A DNA stretch of 64,000 bases from Synergistaceae bacterium (GTDB lineage: Bacteria; Synergistota; Synergistia; Synergistales; Aminobacteriaceae): positions 124,001 through 188,000 of the forward strand of contig JAFSSM010000021.1 in assembly GCA_017451025.1 (NCBI GenBank), written 5' to 3'. Below, one piece after another: positions 34,780-46,000 of this stretch. How positions within the stretch are numbered: the stretch's first letter is position 1; each line of letters opens with the position of its first letter. The notes under the pieces are model-generated. The model had not been told where the DNA came from, ran no database searches, and worked only from the letters and a program-made list of their open reading frames with translations. Both the position numbers and the translations under genes were made by a program.

Positions 34780-37441
34780 GCCCTACAAACGGATATTTAT
34801 CCGGAGGCATGTTTATCAGCTTGAGATCCATGTACACCTCGAGCCTTCGCGATGCTGCACCCTTGTAATACCAGTTCACGCTGTTGCAACCTATTGTCGG
34901 GCCACGCCCATTTGAGCCATTCTCATCCCTCGACCAGCTCTTGTTTGTCTTAATGGGGCCAGTGCTGAAATAGTGTATGCGCTTGTTGCCAAAAGAGTCC
35001 TGATAGCGGGCGTATCCCTTACCCTCGTCCCAATCCTCTTCGTAGTGGAAGTGCTCGGTATACCCAAAATCTTCCTGCACAATATTACTTTTGTCGTAAG
35101 TCTGGAAGCCTTCGTCGTAAACGATGTTTTCTTTCTCGGTACTATAAGTCCATCCCGCAGTGTATCCGTTTTTCTGCTGCGCCGTCATCAGGTACATGTA
35201 AAGGCCGTAACGTTCAGCGAGGGCCTTATACTGGTTGTAAAGCGCGTCGAACCTGCTGTAATAGTCGTTCACTTTGCTTTCGTCCGCGCATATCCTGTTG
35301 ACGTTGTAGAGCATCTCCTCGACGAGAATGTTGAACTCCCTCAAAGCAGGAAGCGAGCCGTTACGCAGATTCGACGAGTGAATTGTTCCCAGAGAGTTGT
35401 AATAGCAGCGGGTGCGGTACACTTTCATCGTCAAGTCTCTGATCTTATCGTAAAGCCCTTTCGATGTCGGGATAGTTTCGCTGATGTACTGCCTTGCTTC
35501 GGGAATTTCCCTGTAGCGTATGAGAGACACATAGAGCGGTTCATACTGAGCTCTCGACTTGGAACTGGCCACAAAACTATCGAAGTCCGACAAAAAGCTG
35601 TCAAACGTTGTAGCTATAGTATCTGATCTGCCGGTATGCCTGATGCTCTTCACCGATAAGTTTACTATACTCCTCAGTCTGGATAGCTCTGACAACAATT
35701 TAGTTCTCGTCGCCCCGCTAGCCTTGAGGGCATCCTTCACTAACTCGGCGGCTTCAGAGGTGACTCGCGTTGCAATTTCTCCGCCCATATTCGAAGTAAT
35801 CTCTATCATTACCTCATAACGCATTCCCCACGTATAACCTGCAACGAAATAGTCCCCGAAATTGCGCCTGAAGCTCTCCGGATCCCGCTGAAGCCACGTC
35901 AGAGCAGCACTCTTCAGCTTGAAGTTTCCTGCCTCAAGGTATCTAGGCTCGGTCTCGATGACCTCGTAACACACGTGTACTGTTTTGGCGATGGGCAGTC
36001 CAAGTTTCACATCGTCGGTCTTGCCCCAGAAGCCTAACGCATTACCGATCAGCGCGAAATTCGACATCGAGTCAATCTCCATTGCGCGGTCGTGTTCTTC
36101 TTCAGTGCCGATAACGCTTACCTTGAAGTTCGTCTTGGTAGAGACTGAACCGGTCTTGTCGTCCTTGACTGGGGTCAGTGCCTCGAAATCCTCTACTGCA
36201 TTCTCGCTGTAGTCGTCATCACGTCCAATTTCAAGCGCAGTAGCTCCCGTTACGGAACGCATTCCGTTGTGGGCATAGAAGCCGACTCCGTCCTCGAAGA
36301 GATTTTCGTCATACGGGACATTGTGAATGTAAGAGGCAATAGTAATCGGTGAATTTTTCCGGCGTTCTTCTTCTGCCATTCTCCTGTGCTGTTCCTCTAT
36401 TGCCTTAATTCCATCAGTTAGGCCAGGTGTCGGAGGGAAAAGGGAATTTATTGGTCCAGTGTATATACCATCGCTGGCACGAACGCCTGAGCCTTCTGCA
36501 CTGCCTTCATCACTCTCGAAAGCAACCGGCAGACCGTTTTCGTTAAACTCTGTTGCACTGTTTAACAGCATCCTCTGAATGTCTACAATCTCGCGCGGAG
36601 TTAATTGCAGCTCCTCATCATCGCCAGCAGAGTACGACTCATCTGAACGGTATACCCTCACTTCAAGAGGAACGTCCAACGACGAAGGAAGTCCGCCGAC
36701 CGTCTCTCTGAACGCGAATTTATACACTCCGCTCATCGGAGCCTTGAACATGTAGAAGATTGCGCAGGGGTTTTCTTCGGGGACAATCTCAAGGCGCGCG
36801 GGGATATACAGCGGTTGCGGTATGTCGTAGCTCTGGTTGCTGAGTTCTATTTCCGCAGCCAGTTCCTCGCGGGTCATATCGCCTTCAGCCATCAGTCTGG
36901 CGATCTCCTCCTCGCTAAGGTCATCAATGCTGCTCACCTCTGACGAGGAAAATTCTGCTGAACTGTTTTCGGCTGTCGACTCTCCTCCGGAAAAATCAAG
37001 GTACATTGTCCGTTCCCACTCGTCTGGAGTAGTGATTCTCAGATTTAATGCCACTGAACCGAGATCTCTTCCGCTGTGGGAGTACTTCACTATGTAACCG
37101 CAATCCTTCTCGAGGTTGATCGCCTTCACGAACTCGCCGTTCTCGTCAAGGTCTTTGCTGGTTATGTACTTGACGAAGTTCACCTCTTCTGTGCCTGCGC
37201 CGTAATCGCCCTCGCCGTATGAATCTGGCACCGGTGCGTAGTTGAACACTGCAGGCGATCCGTCCGATGTTGCCGTAAGCAGGTTGTTCAAGACTCTGCT
37301 GACGGTATCGTTGTTCTCCTGTTCCTGCTGTTCCTGCTGATTATCGCTTTGCTCATCAACAAAATTGCTGCTGTCGCCTCCGCAGCCACCAAGAAGGAAA
37401 AGTGCAAGAACTCCTAACGCTAATAATTGAATATTCTTCAC
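34772..37441 (-). CDS. large lipoprotein, MACPF-like candidate (paralogue 1)
   Basis: 889 residues, GTG start. Seen: signal peptide with lipobox LLGGC (Cys about 20), Gln/Asn/Glu-rich linker, then a beta-rich domain (NYAPVPDSYGEGDYG; YSHSGRDLG; TPREIVDIQRMLLNSATEFNE, about 285). The centre holds PYDENLFEDGVGFYAHNG (about 380), FRRNFGDYFVAGYTWG (about 522), SIRHTGRS and YEPLYVSLIRYRE (about 640), an order and spacing recalling MACPF proteins. The C-terminus has a domain ending SRRLEVYMDLK...YPFVGL. No family could be named with certainty. 51-bp gap to paralogue 2; shares an almost identical 5' part with it. Probably outer-membrane or surface attached. Confidence 0.8.
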   Translation of the reverse strand: MKNIQLLALGVLALFLLGGCGGDSSNFVDEQSDNQQEQQEQENNDTVSRVLNNLLTATSDGSPAVFNYAPVPDSYGEGDYGAGTEEVNFVKYITSKDLDENGEFVKAINLEKDCGYIVKYSHSGRDLGSVALNLRITTPDEWERTMYLDFSGGESTAENSSAEFSSSEVSSIDDLSEEEIARLMAEGDMTREELAAEIELSNQSYDIPQPLYIPARLEIVPEENPCAIFYMFKAPMSGVYKFAFRETVGGLPSSLDVPLEVRVYRSDESYSAGDDEELQLTPREIVDIQRMLLNSATEFNENGLPVAFESDEGSAEGSGVRASDGIYTGPINSLFPPTPGLTDGIKAIEEQHRRMAEEERRKNSPITIASYIHNVPYDENLFEDGVGFYAHNGMRSVTGATALEIGRDDDYSENAVEDFEALTPVKDDKTGSVSTKTNFKVSVIGTEEEHDRAMEIDSMSNFALIGNALGFWGKTDDVKLGLPIAKTVHVCYEVIETEPRYLEAGNFKLKSAALTWLQRDPESFRRNFGDYFVAGYTWGMRYEVMIEITSNMGGEIATRVTSEAAELVKDALKASGATRTKLLSELSRLRSIVNLSVKSIRHTGRSDTIATTFDSFLSDFDSFVASSKSRAQYEPLYVSLIRYREIPEARQYISETIPTSKGLYDKIRDLTMKVYRTRCYYNSLGTIHSSNLRNGSLPALREFNILVEEMLYNVNRICADESKVNDYYSRFDALYNQYKALAERYGLYMYLMTAQQKNGYTAGWTYSTEKENIVYDEGFQTYDKSNIVQEDFGYTEHFHYEEDWDEGKGYARYQDSFGNKRIHYFSTGPIKTNKSWSRDENGSNGRGPTIGCNSVNWYYKGAASRRLEVYMDLKLINMPPDKYPFVGLW
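36987..37441 (-). repeat. near-identical 5' block shared by paralogues 1 and 2 (copy A)
   Basis: Matches 39765-40228 with only scattered differences, including long identical runs around the LRITTPDEWERTMYLDFSG codons. Copy B carries a few extra Gln/Glu codons in the linker. Confidence 0.85.
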
Positions 37442-37492
37442 AATGTACTATCCCTTTCTGTGAAAAATTCACTAAACTAAAACGGCTAACCC

Positions 37493-40228
37493 TTAATCTT
37501 CAAGGCCGACAAACGGATATTTGCTCCACTCAAGATATACCGCGTAGCAGTTAACCAAGACTTGAAGTCTCCTTGAGGCTTCTCCCTGGTAGTATATGTT
37601 AAAACCGTTCGTCCCGATTGTATTCTTACCCTTCAGACTCCGGGCCGATGATTTGTTCGTATTCCTGCAGCCGGTGTATAGATAGTTTATGGCGTACCTG
37701 CCGTTAGCATCATTGTCCCAAGAATGAAAGAAATGAGCGTATCCTGGCCCTTTTGTGCAAGGCTCTTCATGTTCGTCTTCGTAGTATTTAGAGTTTCTGC
37801 TTAGATCGTCCTGCACAATTTTGCTCTTGTCGTAATTCTGAAATCCGTACCATCTGTGTACGTCATATTTTGCATCGCTATTGTGCCAAATATCACCCTG
37901 CGGCAATCCATTCTCCTGCCGTGCCTGCATAAAGAACCTGTAGAAAACGTACCGCTCCAAGAGAGCCTTATAGTCATCGTATACACTGTTGAAGCTGTTG
38001 ATATACTGGTCAAGCTGTGTATTGTCTGCACAGATTCTGTTGAGTTTGCCCTGCATCTCATCAACGAGTGATGAGAATCTATCAGTCCAGCTTCTCAGCG
38101 AACGGTTGCGGACATGAGACTCCGGGATAAGTGAGATCGTGTTATAGAAGCAGCGTGTACGGTAGACCTTCAGCATCAAGTTCCGAATCTTGTTATAAGT
38201 CTCGTTAGTAAGCGGGATTTGTTCGTCAATATACGGCTTTGCTTCACGAATTTCCCTGTAGCGCATGAGCCTAACGTAAAGAGGCACATAATCATTTTTC
38301 GAACTTGACCACTTTGCCTTCGATACAAAGTTACAGAAGTCATTTATCAATCCCTGCAGATTGACAGAGCCGCCTCCTGTTGACGTACCTGAATAATTGA
38401 CATTCTTGATTGAGATGCCGATAGTCCCGTACTGTTGTGCGCGGAGTATTTCATTTTTCAGGGCTTCCGCGTCAGAATTAGATGTCCTGCTGGAGGCAGC
38501 ATATTGGTATCGCTCAAACATTTTTTTCATCTTCTCGGCAAATTCATTAGCGATTACTTGGGTATCATAAAGCTCAGGAATATAGTTACTGCCGACATAT
38601 GACGTAATATTTATCGTGGCCTCGAAGCGCAGACCCCATTTATATCCGGCAACAAAATAGTCTCCGAATAATCTCCTGAATCTTTCCTTATCGCTTTTCA
38701 GAACAGCAAGTGCTCCGTCTTTCAGCTTGAAGTGGAAACCATAATGGTAGGGAGCGTTATATGGTCTGGCGGAAGTCTCAGCAAGCTCATAAACTATGTG
38801 TACTGTCTTCGTTCCTGGAGCACCGAGCGCAATATCGTCTGCTCTGCCGGAAAAACCTAAAGCCTGAGACAGAAGAGTAACGCTGTTCGTTGAACTGACA
38901 TCCATAGCTCTGTCGTGTTCTTCTTCAGTGCTTATCAGGTCAGCCTTGAAGGTTTGTGTGGTGGAAAGTCTAATACTGTCTGCCGGGCCGTAAGTTCCGT
39001 GCCCAGTTTCCCGATACTCTTCTTCGACAGCATTTTCGCTGTACTGATCGTCATTGATGGCACTGTCAATAACCGAGCGCATTCCGTTGTGAGCGTAAAA
39101 GCCTGCTCCGTCCTCGAAGATATTTTCGTCATAAGGGATATTGTTAACGTATGCGTCAGGTTTAACGTCCATTTTGCCGATTTCGTTAGATAAATCCTTC
39201 ATTGCTTCAGCCATGATGCCTTTTACTGAGTCAATCATAGACGGGACGCTGGAGTTAATTACTGAGTCTTCTACTTTGTCATCACTATTCCCGAAAGCTA
39301 CAGGCAGACCGTACTCGTTAAACTCTGTTGCGCTGTTTAACAATATCCTTTGAATATCAACAATCTGACGCGGTGTTAATTTAACCTCCTCGTCATCTCC
39401 AGCAGAATATGACTCCTCTGCACGATACACTCTGACCTCCAGAGGCACATCTAACGACGAAGGACGGCCTGCTACTGTTTCTCTGAATGCAAATTTATAC
39501 AGTCCGCTCATCGGAGCCTTGAACGTGTAGAAAACTGCGCAAGGATTCTCCTCAGGGACAATGTCGAGACTTGCGGGAATATAAAGCGGCTGGGGTATGT
39601 CATCATCGCTCAGGTTGTCGAGCGCGATTTCTTCCGCCAATTCTTCACGGGTCATGTCGCCCTCAGCGAGCAATTCAGCAATCTCTTCTTCGCTCAGACC
39701 GTCTATAGTCTCTACAGTATTAGGGTAAATTTCCTTTGAAACTGTTTTGTCTGCTGCGCCCATGCCGGAAAAATCAAGGTACATTGTCCGTTCCCACTCG
39801 TCTGGAGTAGTGATTCTCAGATTTAATGCCACTGAACCGAGATCCCTTCCGCTGTGCGAATACTTGACGATGTAGCCGCAATCCTTCTCGAGGTTGATTG
39901 CCTTCACGAACTCGCCGTTCTCGTCAAGGTCTTTGCTGGTGATGTACTTGACGAAATTCACTTCCTCTGTGCCTGCTCCGTAGTCGCCCTCACCGTATGA
40001 ATCAGGCACCGGTGCGTAGTTGAACACTGCAGGCGATCCGTCCGCTGTAGCCTCAAGCAGATTGTTCACGACTCTGTTGACGGCTTCGTTGTTCTCCTGT
40101 TCCTGCTGTTCCTGCTGTCCCTGCGAATTATCGCTTTGCTCATCAACAAAATTGCTGCTGTCGCCTCCGCACCCGCCAAGAAGGAAAAGTGCAAGAACAC
40201 CTAACGCTAATAACTGTATATTCTTCAT
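37493..40228 (-). CDS. large lipoprotein, MACPF-like candidate (paralogue 2)
   Basis: 911 residues. Same plan as its neighbour: lipobox LLGGC, Gln-rich linker, NYAPVPDSYGEGDYG, TPRQIVDIQRILLNSATEFNE, PYDENIFEDGAGFYAHNG (about 370), FRRLFGDYFVAGYKWG (about 514), NVNYSGTSTGGGS, YVPLYVRLMRYRE, and the end SRRLQVL...YPFVGLED. The first 150 residues are nearly identical to paralogue 1, the rest is clearly diverged, suggesting recent duplication or gene conversion of the 5' part. Gap of 23 bp to paralogue 3. Confidence 0.8.
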   Translation of the reverse strand: MKNIQLLALGVLALFLLGGCGGDSSNFVDEQSDNSQGQQEQQEQENNEAVNRVVNNLLEATADGSPAVFNYAPVPDSYGEGDYGAGTEEVNFVKYITSKDLDENGEFVKAINLEKDCGYIVKYSHSGRDLGSVALNLRITTPDEWERTMYLDFSGMGAADKTVSKEIYPNTVETIDGLSEEEIAELLAEGDMTREELAEEIALDNLSDDDIPQPLYIPASLDIVPEENPCAVFYTFKAPMSGLYKFAFRETVAGRPSSLDVPLEVRVYRAEESYSAGDDEEVKLTPRQIVDIQRILLNSATEFNEYGLPVAFGNSDDKVEDSVINSSVPSMIDSVKGIMAEAMKDLSNEIGKMDVKPDAYVNNIPYDENIFEDGAGFYAHNGMRSVIDSAINDDQYSENAVEEEYRETGHGTYGPADSIRLSTTQTFKADLISTEEEHDRAMDVSSTNSVTLLSQALGFSGRADDIALGAPGTKTVHIVYELAETSARPYNAPYHYGFHFKLKDGALAVLKSDKERFRRLFGDYFVAGYKWGLRFEATINITSYVGSNYIPELYDTQVIANEFAEKMKKMFERYQYAASSRTSNSDAEALKNEILRAQQYGTIGISIKNVNYSGTSTGGGSVNLQGLINDFCNFVSKAKWSSSKNDYVPLYVRLMRYREIREAKPYIDEQIPLTNETYNKIRNLMLKVYRTRCFYNTISLIPESHVRNRSLRSWTDRFSSLVDEMQGKLNRICADNTQLDQYINSFNSVYDDYKALLERYVFYRFFMQARQENGLPQGDIWHNSDAKYDVHRWYGFQNYDKSKIVQDDLSRNSKYYEDEHEEPCTKGPGYAHFFHSWDNDANGRYAINYLYTGCRNTNKSSARSLKGKNTIGTNGFNIYYQGEASRRLQVLVNCYAVYLEWSKYPFVGLED
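39765..40228 (-). repeat. near-identical 5' block shared by paralogues 1 and 2 (copy B)
   Basis: Partner of 36987-37441; see that entry. The next paralogue (40252-42924) has the same protein segment but clearly diverged DNA. Confidence 0.85.
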
Positions 40229-40251
40229 AGCATATTACCCTTTCTCTAAAA

Positions 40252-42924
40252 TTAATTCTCAAGCCCCGCAAACGGATAGTTAGACTGCGACATTCTGATA
40301 ATCTTGTAGCGCAGGTAAACTTCCAATCTTCGCGACCATGCTCCCTTGTAATACCAATCGATGCCGTTTGTGCCAATTGTACGAGTCCTTCTGTCCTGTG
40401 CTGTACTGTGATTCGTGTTGGTTGTGCCGGTCTCGAGCCAAATTATACGGATGCCGTCAAAATTGAAATTACCCTGAAAATGAGCATATCCAGGCCCTTT
40501 GTTCCACGGCTCGCTGTGGTGAAACCAGTACGTTTTGGAGTCAATATCTGACTGCACAGCCTTGCTCTTGTCGTAACCCCTGAAACCGAACTGCAAGTTT
40601 ATATTGTGGTCTGCGTCACTGTCAGACCAGCCGGAAGGCGAAGTTATCTGCTGCACAGCGACAAAGAACCTGTAAAAACTGTAACGTTCAGCATATTCCT
40701 TGTACCACTTATAGAGTGCATTAAACTCGTTGTAATAATGCACAATGCTGTTCCTGTCCCTGCAGATTCGATTGACGTTGTACATCATTTCGTCCAGCAA
40801 AGTACTAAAACTCAGGAGCTTTTCGTTCAAGCCTTCTCTGCCTGTACCTTGATTCAACAAGTGAGACTTGGGGATTGCTGACAGAGCATTATAGTAGCAG
40901 CGCGTATGATAAATTTTTCTGGTCAACGCCCTTACATCGTGATAAAGCCCCCTCGAAAACTTCAACTTCTTTGGGAAATACGAGGAAGCCGCTTTAAGGT
41001 CGTAATAAGTTCTCAGAGATACATAGAGCCTCTCATAATCAGACTTCGGCCTCGATCTCGCACCCTCCTTGAAAGTCCTGAACTCGTTTAGAAGCCCGTC
41101 AAGAGTTAGACTTATACCTTCAGTTGAACGTCCTGAATGCTTGACCTTCTTGACAGAGATATTGACGTAGCGGCCATAATCACGGTTTATCTGGTCCTTG
41201 ACATTCACTGCGTCCTGGAACCTGCCCTTGTTCACATAATTGAGCATAGTCTTCACAGCTTCAGCCGTCTTACTGCACACTTCGACGGAGTATGCATCTG
41301 ATTTCGCGCTAATCTCAATCAAGCCCTCGTAACTGAGGCCCCACGTGTAGCCGCAGACGTGATACTCGCCGAAATTACGCCGGAATGAGTCTAAATTCTG
41401 TTGAAGCAGCCTGGCCGCAGCATCCTTTAAGTCGTATCTGCCAAAAGCCCATCTCATGCTGTTTTCGACAAGCTCATAGCGGAAGTGCACGTTCTTCACG
41501 TTGACAACTCCAAGATCTACAGGGTCATCATTGCCGTAAAAACCGAGAGCATAGTTGATGAGCGCAGAATTCGTCATGTCATCAAGACCGATAGCTCTGT
41601 CGTGCTCCTCTTCGTTACCGATCACCTCAACAGTGAATTTCTCATTGAGTGACCGGCTAGAGCCGTCGTTTACCGGGCTTCCAATCCCTGTTACGTCTGT
41701 CTCGCCGTCGACCGCCGGCTTGCTGTACTGATCATCTCTGACAGCACTATCCACTATCGAGCGAAGTCCGCTGAAAACGTAGAAGCCTGCACCAGGCTCG
41801 TAAACCTCATCGAAAGGAATATTTTCCAAGAGTCCCTTGATCCTGACGTTGTCCATCTTGTCATAGTCATGTGCATCCAGAGCAGCAAGCTCTTCCTGTT
41901 CTCTTGCGCTGTTTGCGGCAGAGACAATATCCCGAATATCCTGCGTAACGCTGGCATTGCCAGCCGAAGCACTCACAGAAGAACCGCTGACATCTCCGCT
42001 TTCACTTTCCCACTTCACAGGGTATCCGTACTCGTTAAATTCCGTCGCAGAATTGATGAGTAACCTCTGAATGCTGATAATGTCGCGCGGAGTTAAATCA
42101 AAACTCTCATCATCTCCGGCAGAATAAGAGTGATCCGAAGTGTACACTCTCACTTCAAGAGGTGTATCAAGCTCTGCAGGCATACCTCCAGTGTTCATTT
42201 CACCGAACGCAAATTCATAATTGCCCGTCAACGGTGCCTTGAACGTGTACAGAACAAGGCAGGGATTCTCTTCCGGGACAATATCAAGAGTGGCATTCAC
42301 ATAAATAACCTTTGATGAGGAAGATGTGCTCTGATTGTCGCTCGCAATTTCCGCCGCAAGCTCTGCACGCGTCATTCCTGTTTGGCTAAGAATCCTGTTG
42401 ATTTCCGACTCGCTGAGATTGTTTATGCTCTTAACATCATTGGGGTAATTTTCTTCCGTAACCTCTGATGTCGGATTTGCACCGGAAAAATCAAGCACCA
42501 TTTCGCGGTTGTCCGGTGTCGTGATTCTGAGGCTCAATGCCGCAAAATTGAGGTCCCTTCCGCTGTGAGAATATGCCACGATGTACCCGCACCCGGACTG
42601 AAGCGCGATATTCTGCACAAACTCGTGATTAGCGTTCAAGTCATTATTCGTGATGACCTTGTAGAAATTCACGTCGTTGGTGTTCGCGCCGTAATCTCCA
42701 TCAGCATACGAATCCGGAACTGGCGCGTAATTGAACACCGCCGGCACACCGTTAGCGTCAGACGCAAGAACATTGTTGACCACTCTTGTAACTGCGGCCT
42801 GTCTCGCCTGCTCTTCCTGTTCTTCCCGAGAATCTGTGTCCTGATCCTCCACGAAGTTGTTGCTGCCTCCTCCGCAACCGCCAAATATCAACGCCGCCGC
42901 GAGGCACAACACCAAAAGTTTCAT
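40252..42924 (-). CDS. large lipoprotein, MACPF-like candidate (paralogue 3)
   Basis: 890 residues. Lipobox IFGGC, acidic/Gln linker, NYAPVPDSYADGDYG, YSHSGRDLN, TPRDIISIQRLLINSATEFNE, PFDEVYEPGAGFYVFSG, FRRNFGEYHVCGYTWG (about 512), KVKHSGRSTEG, YERLYVSLRTYYD, and SRRLEVYL...YPFAGLEN. More diverged than paralogues 1 and 2 from each other. First gene after a terminator, so it may head its own transcript with paralogues 2 and 1 and the C1 protease; I did not find a sure promoter. Confidence 0.8.
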   Translation of the reverse strand: MKLLVLCLAAALIFGGCGGGSNNFVEDQDTDSREEQEEQARQAAVTRVVNNVLASDANGVPAVFNYAPVPDSYADGDYGANTNDVNFYKVITNNDLNANHEFVQNIALQSGCGYIVAYSHSGRDLNFAALSLRITTPDNREMVLDFSGANPTSEVTEENYPNDVKSINNLSESEINRILSQTGMTRAELAAEIASDNQSTSSSSKVIYVNATLDIVPEENPCLVLYTFKAPLTGNYEFAFGEMNTGGMPAELDTPLEVRVYTSDHSYSAGDDESFDLTPRDIISIQRLLINSATEFNEYGYPVKWESESGDVSGSSVSASAGNASVTQDIRDIVSAANSAREQEELAALDAHDYDKMDNVRIKGLLENIPFDEVYEPGAGFYVFSGLRSIVDSAVRDDQYSKPAVDGETDVTGIGSPVNDGSSRSLNEKFTVEVIGNEEEHDRAIGLDDMTNSALINYALGFYGNDDPVDLGVVNVKNVHFRYELVENSMRWAFGRYDLKDAAARLLQQNLDSFRRNFGEYHVCGYTWGLSYEGLIEISAKSDAYSVEVCSKTAEAVKTMLNYVNKGRFQDAVNVKDQINRDYGRYVNISVKKVKHSGRSTEGISLTLDGLLNEFRTFKEGARSRPKSDYERLYVSLRTYYDLKAASSYFPKKLKFSRGLYHDVRALTRKIYHTRCYYNALSAIPKSHLLNQGTGREGLNEKLLSFSTLLDEMMYNVNRICRDRNSIVHYYNEFNALYKWYKEYAERYSFYRFFVAVQQITSPSGWSDSDADHNINLQFGFRGYDKSKAVQSDIDSKTYWFHHSEPWNKGPGYAHFQGNFNFDGIRIIWLETGTTNTNHSTAQDRRTRTIGTNGIDWYYKGAWSRRLEVYLRYKIIRMSQSNYPFAGLEN

Positions 42925-42954
42925 GTACTTTATTCCGCAAAAATCCTTTCTGTG

Positions 42955-42992
42955 AAAAAATGCTCCCCTCCTAACTGAATTAAGAGAGGAGC
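42955..42992 (-). terminator. rho-independent terminator after paralogue 4
   Basis: On the minus strand GCTCCTCTC pairs with GAGGGGAGC (one wobble), loop of about 13 nt, followed by ATTTTTT. It separates the 43-51 kb lipoprotein genes from the 32-43 kb genes. Confidence 0.75.
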
Positions 42993-43034
42993 AGCAAAAT
43001 ACACCACTCTTAACGCCGAACTAACGCCTGACGT

Positions 43035-46000
43035 TTACTCAAGCCCGTCGAACGGATAATCCTCACCGTTCATCTTGATGGACTGACCCTTGATCGTCCA
43101 GTCCGCATCCCTCAGATGTGCGGATTCAAACTCGAACCTGGCCTCCAGCTTGCCGACTGCAGGCACGTTCACAACTTCGCGCTTATTATCCATCTTCGCG
43201 CTATCAGCCGTTGATTTGACCCAGATTTTGCAGAATCTCGCCCTGTCGGTTGATTTGTCAGTCGATGCAATTATTGTTGCGGGGCCTGCACTGGCAAGAT
43301 AATCTCCCTGGCCTGACTTGTGATCTTGATGCCAATGCGCCCATCCGCCGCCGCTACGCTCAGTAGCCTTGCTGTAGTACCGCCTTGCAGATATACCGCC
43401 TGCATTGATGTCAGCAGTTACGAACTCGCTTTGATCGAACGTGTCATATCCGCTCTCGCCGCCGCTTGGTGCACCGTAGGGCATCGTATCCATGACCTCT
43501 TCCTTCTCAGCTGTCTTCGTCTTGCCGTTATAGGACTTCCTGAGGGCTTCGTAGGTGGCCTTCTCGTTTCTCTGAGCCACCATCAGCTTCTTGTAGAACG
43601 TGTAGCGGTCAGAATACATCCTGAAAATCTCGTCCACTCTTTCCAGTTCGGCCATTGTCGGAGCAAATTCATCACCCGACGTATAGAACCTGTTGCCCTT
43701 GCCCGTAACGTCTGATATTACAGCCTCGAAATCTGCGGCAGCATCGCTCAGCCTCTTATTCCTGGTAGGAATGGCCATCGCCTCGTTCCAATGCCCTCTG
43801 GTCTCAGCAAGAATAGCGTTGAACCGTCCGATATCCTTGAGCTTGGTCGCAGGAACAGGAACGTATCCCTGAGCAACGTAATCATCAGTTACGCCTGTGC
43901 CGATCTGCATCTCATGAACCATAGCGATATCGAAAATCGAACGCCATCTCTTCAGCCTGACCCTTATAGGTGCGTAGGATTCGGGATTTACATCTTTGGC
44001 GAGCTTGTTGCGGAAGTTCATCAACTCAGTGAACACTTGGGAAATGCCTGCTGTTGACGCAGCGTAGTCACCGCTGTGTGTAATACCAAGTTCAATAGGC
44101 TGCTTGCCCATTCCGTTAGTTACTATTCTGATTGTTACCTGTGCATTGGACTCCTTCAGAGCATCAGAAACTTCATGACCGATGTCTGCACTGGCTTTTG
44201 TATCTTTGGCATCCATAGTTGCCTGAATTTTTGTCTTGAGCTTCGTAAGCTGCTCGCTGGTCTCCGTAGTGATGGAGATATACGCGTCAAAGAATGCTCC
44301 GTACTGATAGCCTGCAACGAAGTAATCGCCGAAGTTGTTCCTGAATCTGTGGGCCGGCATTTTCTCGATCCAGTCCATGATTGTGGGCAGGGCTGCACCA
44401 CTCACAGAAGCTTCTTCTATTACTTCGTCCTCATACTCATCCGCAGGGTTGCTCGGAGTCTTGGGCTGTCTCATGCTGAGATCCTTGTACAGCAAATTCC
44501 TGTAAGTGTTCTCCGAGAATAAGCGGTACTTCGTCTCGACTTCCTCATAATGGATGACATAGTTCGTTGACGTTAGGCCGTACTTAAAGTTCTTCGTTGA
44601 CTCCACTGATGCGCTGGCACCCATTGAGTTCTTCGACATGCTGACCCTGCCGTTCGTGTTGGACATTGCCTCTGCTTCGGTACGCGTGGATACGAATGTA
44701 CCAGTGTAATACGTCTTGACCGAAGGAACCGACTTCGCATACTTTGCCTCGCTTGGAGCAAGTTTCTCGTCAAAACCTGGCATCCTGACTCCGCCGATCG
44801 GGGACAGGTTGGTTATCGCGAAGAAGCCTGCACCGAGCGAATATGTCTCGTCATAAGGTATGCCGGTCATTTCCGCCGGAATCTCGGAATAGTCGTAGTT
44901 AGCTACATCGAGTTTCTTGTTGCTGGTGTATGAATTGTCCGCTCCGTAGTATTCAATTCCGTATGCGTCGTCGCCCTCACCGTAGGTTTCGCCGTACTCT
45001 GCCTCCTCTGAACTGTTGTCGACTGCTACAAGACCGAGCTTGTCCTGTACTCTGTCGAGCCATCTGTTATATGGATCGCTCTCTTCTTCTGTTGCGGAAG
45101 CGAATACGTTCAGCGCAGAAGCATAGACTCCGCTTGACCTGGCTGCATCTGAAGTCCTGACTATCTGGTTGTAGCTATTATTGTCGAGTTTCCACAGCTC
45201 TTTTCTCAGCTGGATCAAGTCCTCAATGTTAATCGGCTCTGTCTTTTTGCCGTCAACATCAACAAATTTGTACTGCGTGTGATGTCCGGTGTCGCCGTTA
45301 GCATCGCGTACTTCCTCGAAGATGAAGAGCATGCAGGAAGTATCGATGTCGTATGTATCGGAGCTTTCGACATCTTCACTGTCGACGAAGGCCGTTGAAG
45401 GTTCTGCGTCGGCAACCCTGATCAGGTACTCACCTGCAGTTTTCGGAGTGAAGGTGTAGCAGATAATCGAAGGGTGCTCCGGAGGATATGCCTTGACCGA
45501 CACGTTGAGAGCTTCTGCTTCAAGTTCAGGAAGCTCCGCGTTTTCGGGGTCATAGATCTTCAGGCGGGGATTAACTGCCTCTAATGCCTCTGCCAGATTC
45601 TTCGAGAACATTATTGTGTACTCTTTTCCGGCCTCGAGTGCAACTGTGAAGGTGTTGGGTTCTTCCTGCATTCTGAGTTCTGATAGAGTCAGCACTGCAG
45701 GAACCGTAATCTTCATAGCCGCAGCCTCAATCATAGCTGACGAGGAGAACATACCGCCGACATATGCCGTTGCGTGAGAGCTGTCGAGGTCATAGTGCGG
45801 AATGCTGGAGAGATCGACAAAGTCGGGTATGCCGTTTCCGTCTGTGTCCATGTTGTGGTCGAGGTTGAGGACTGTTTCGGACGCAGCAGCATCAGTGTTG
45901 CCCTGATTGTTGGGCTGGTTGTTGGTGTTGCCGTTGTTGTTGGCGGTGTCGTCGCTGAAGGAATTTGAGCTGCTTCCTCCGCATCCGCCTGCAGAGACGG

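Noticed and set aside
34973-35626. 217-codon plus-strand frame opposite the first large lipoprotein gene
   Set aside because: Antisense to a conserved paralogue family; no signal, motif or ribosome site.
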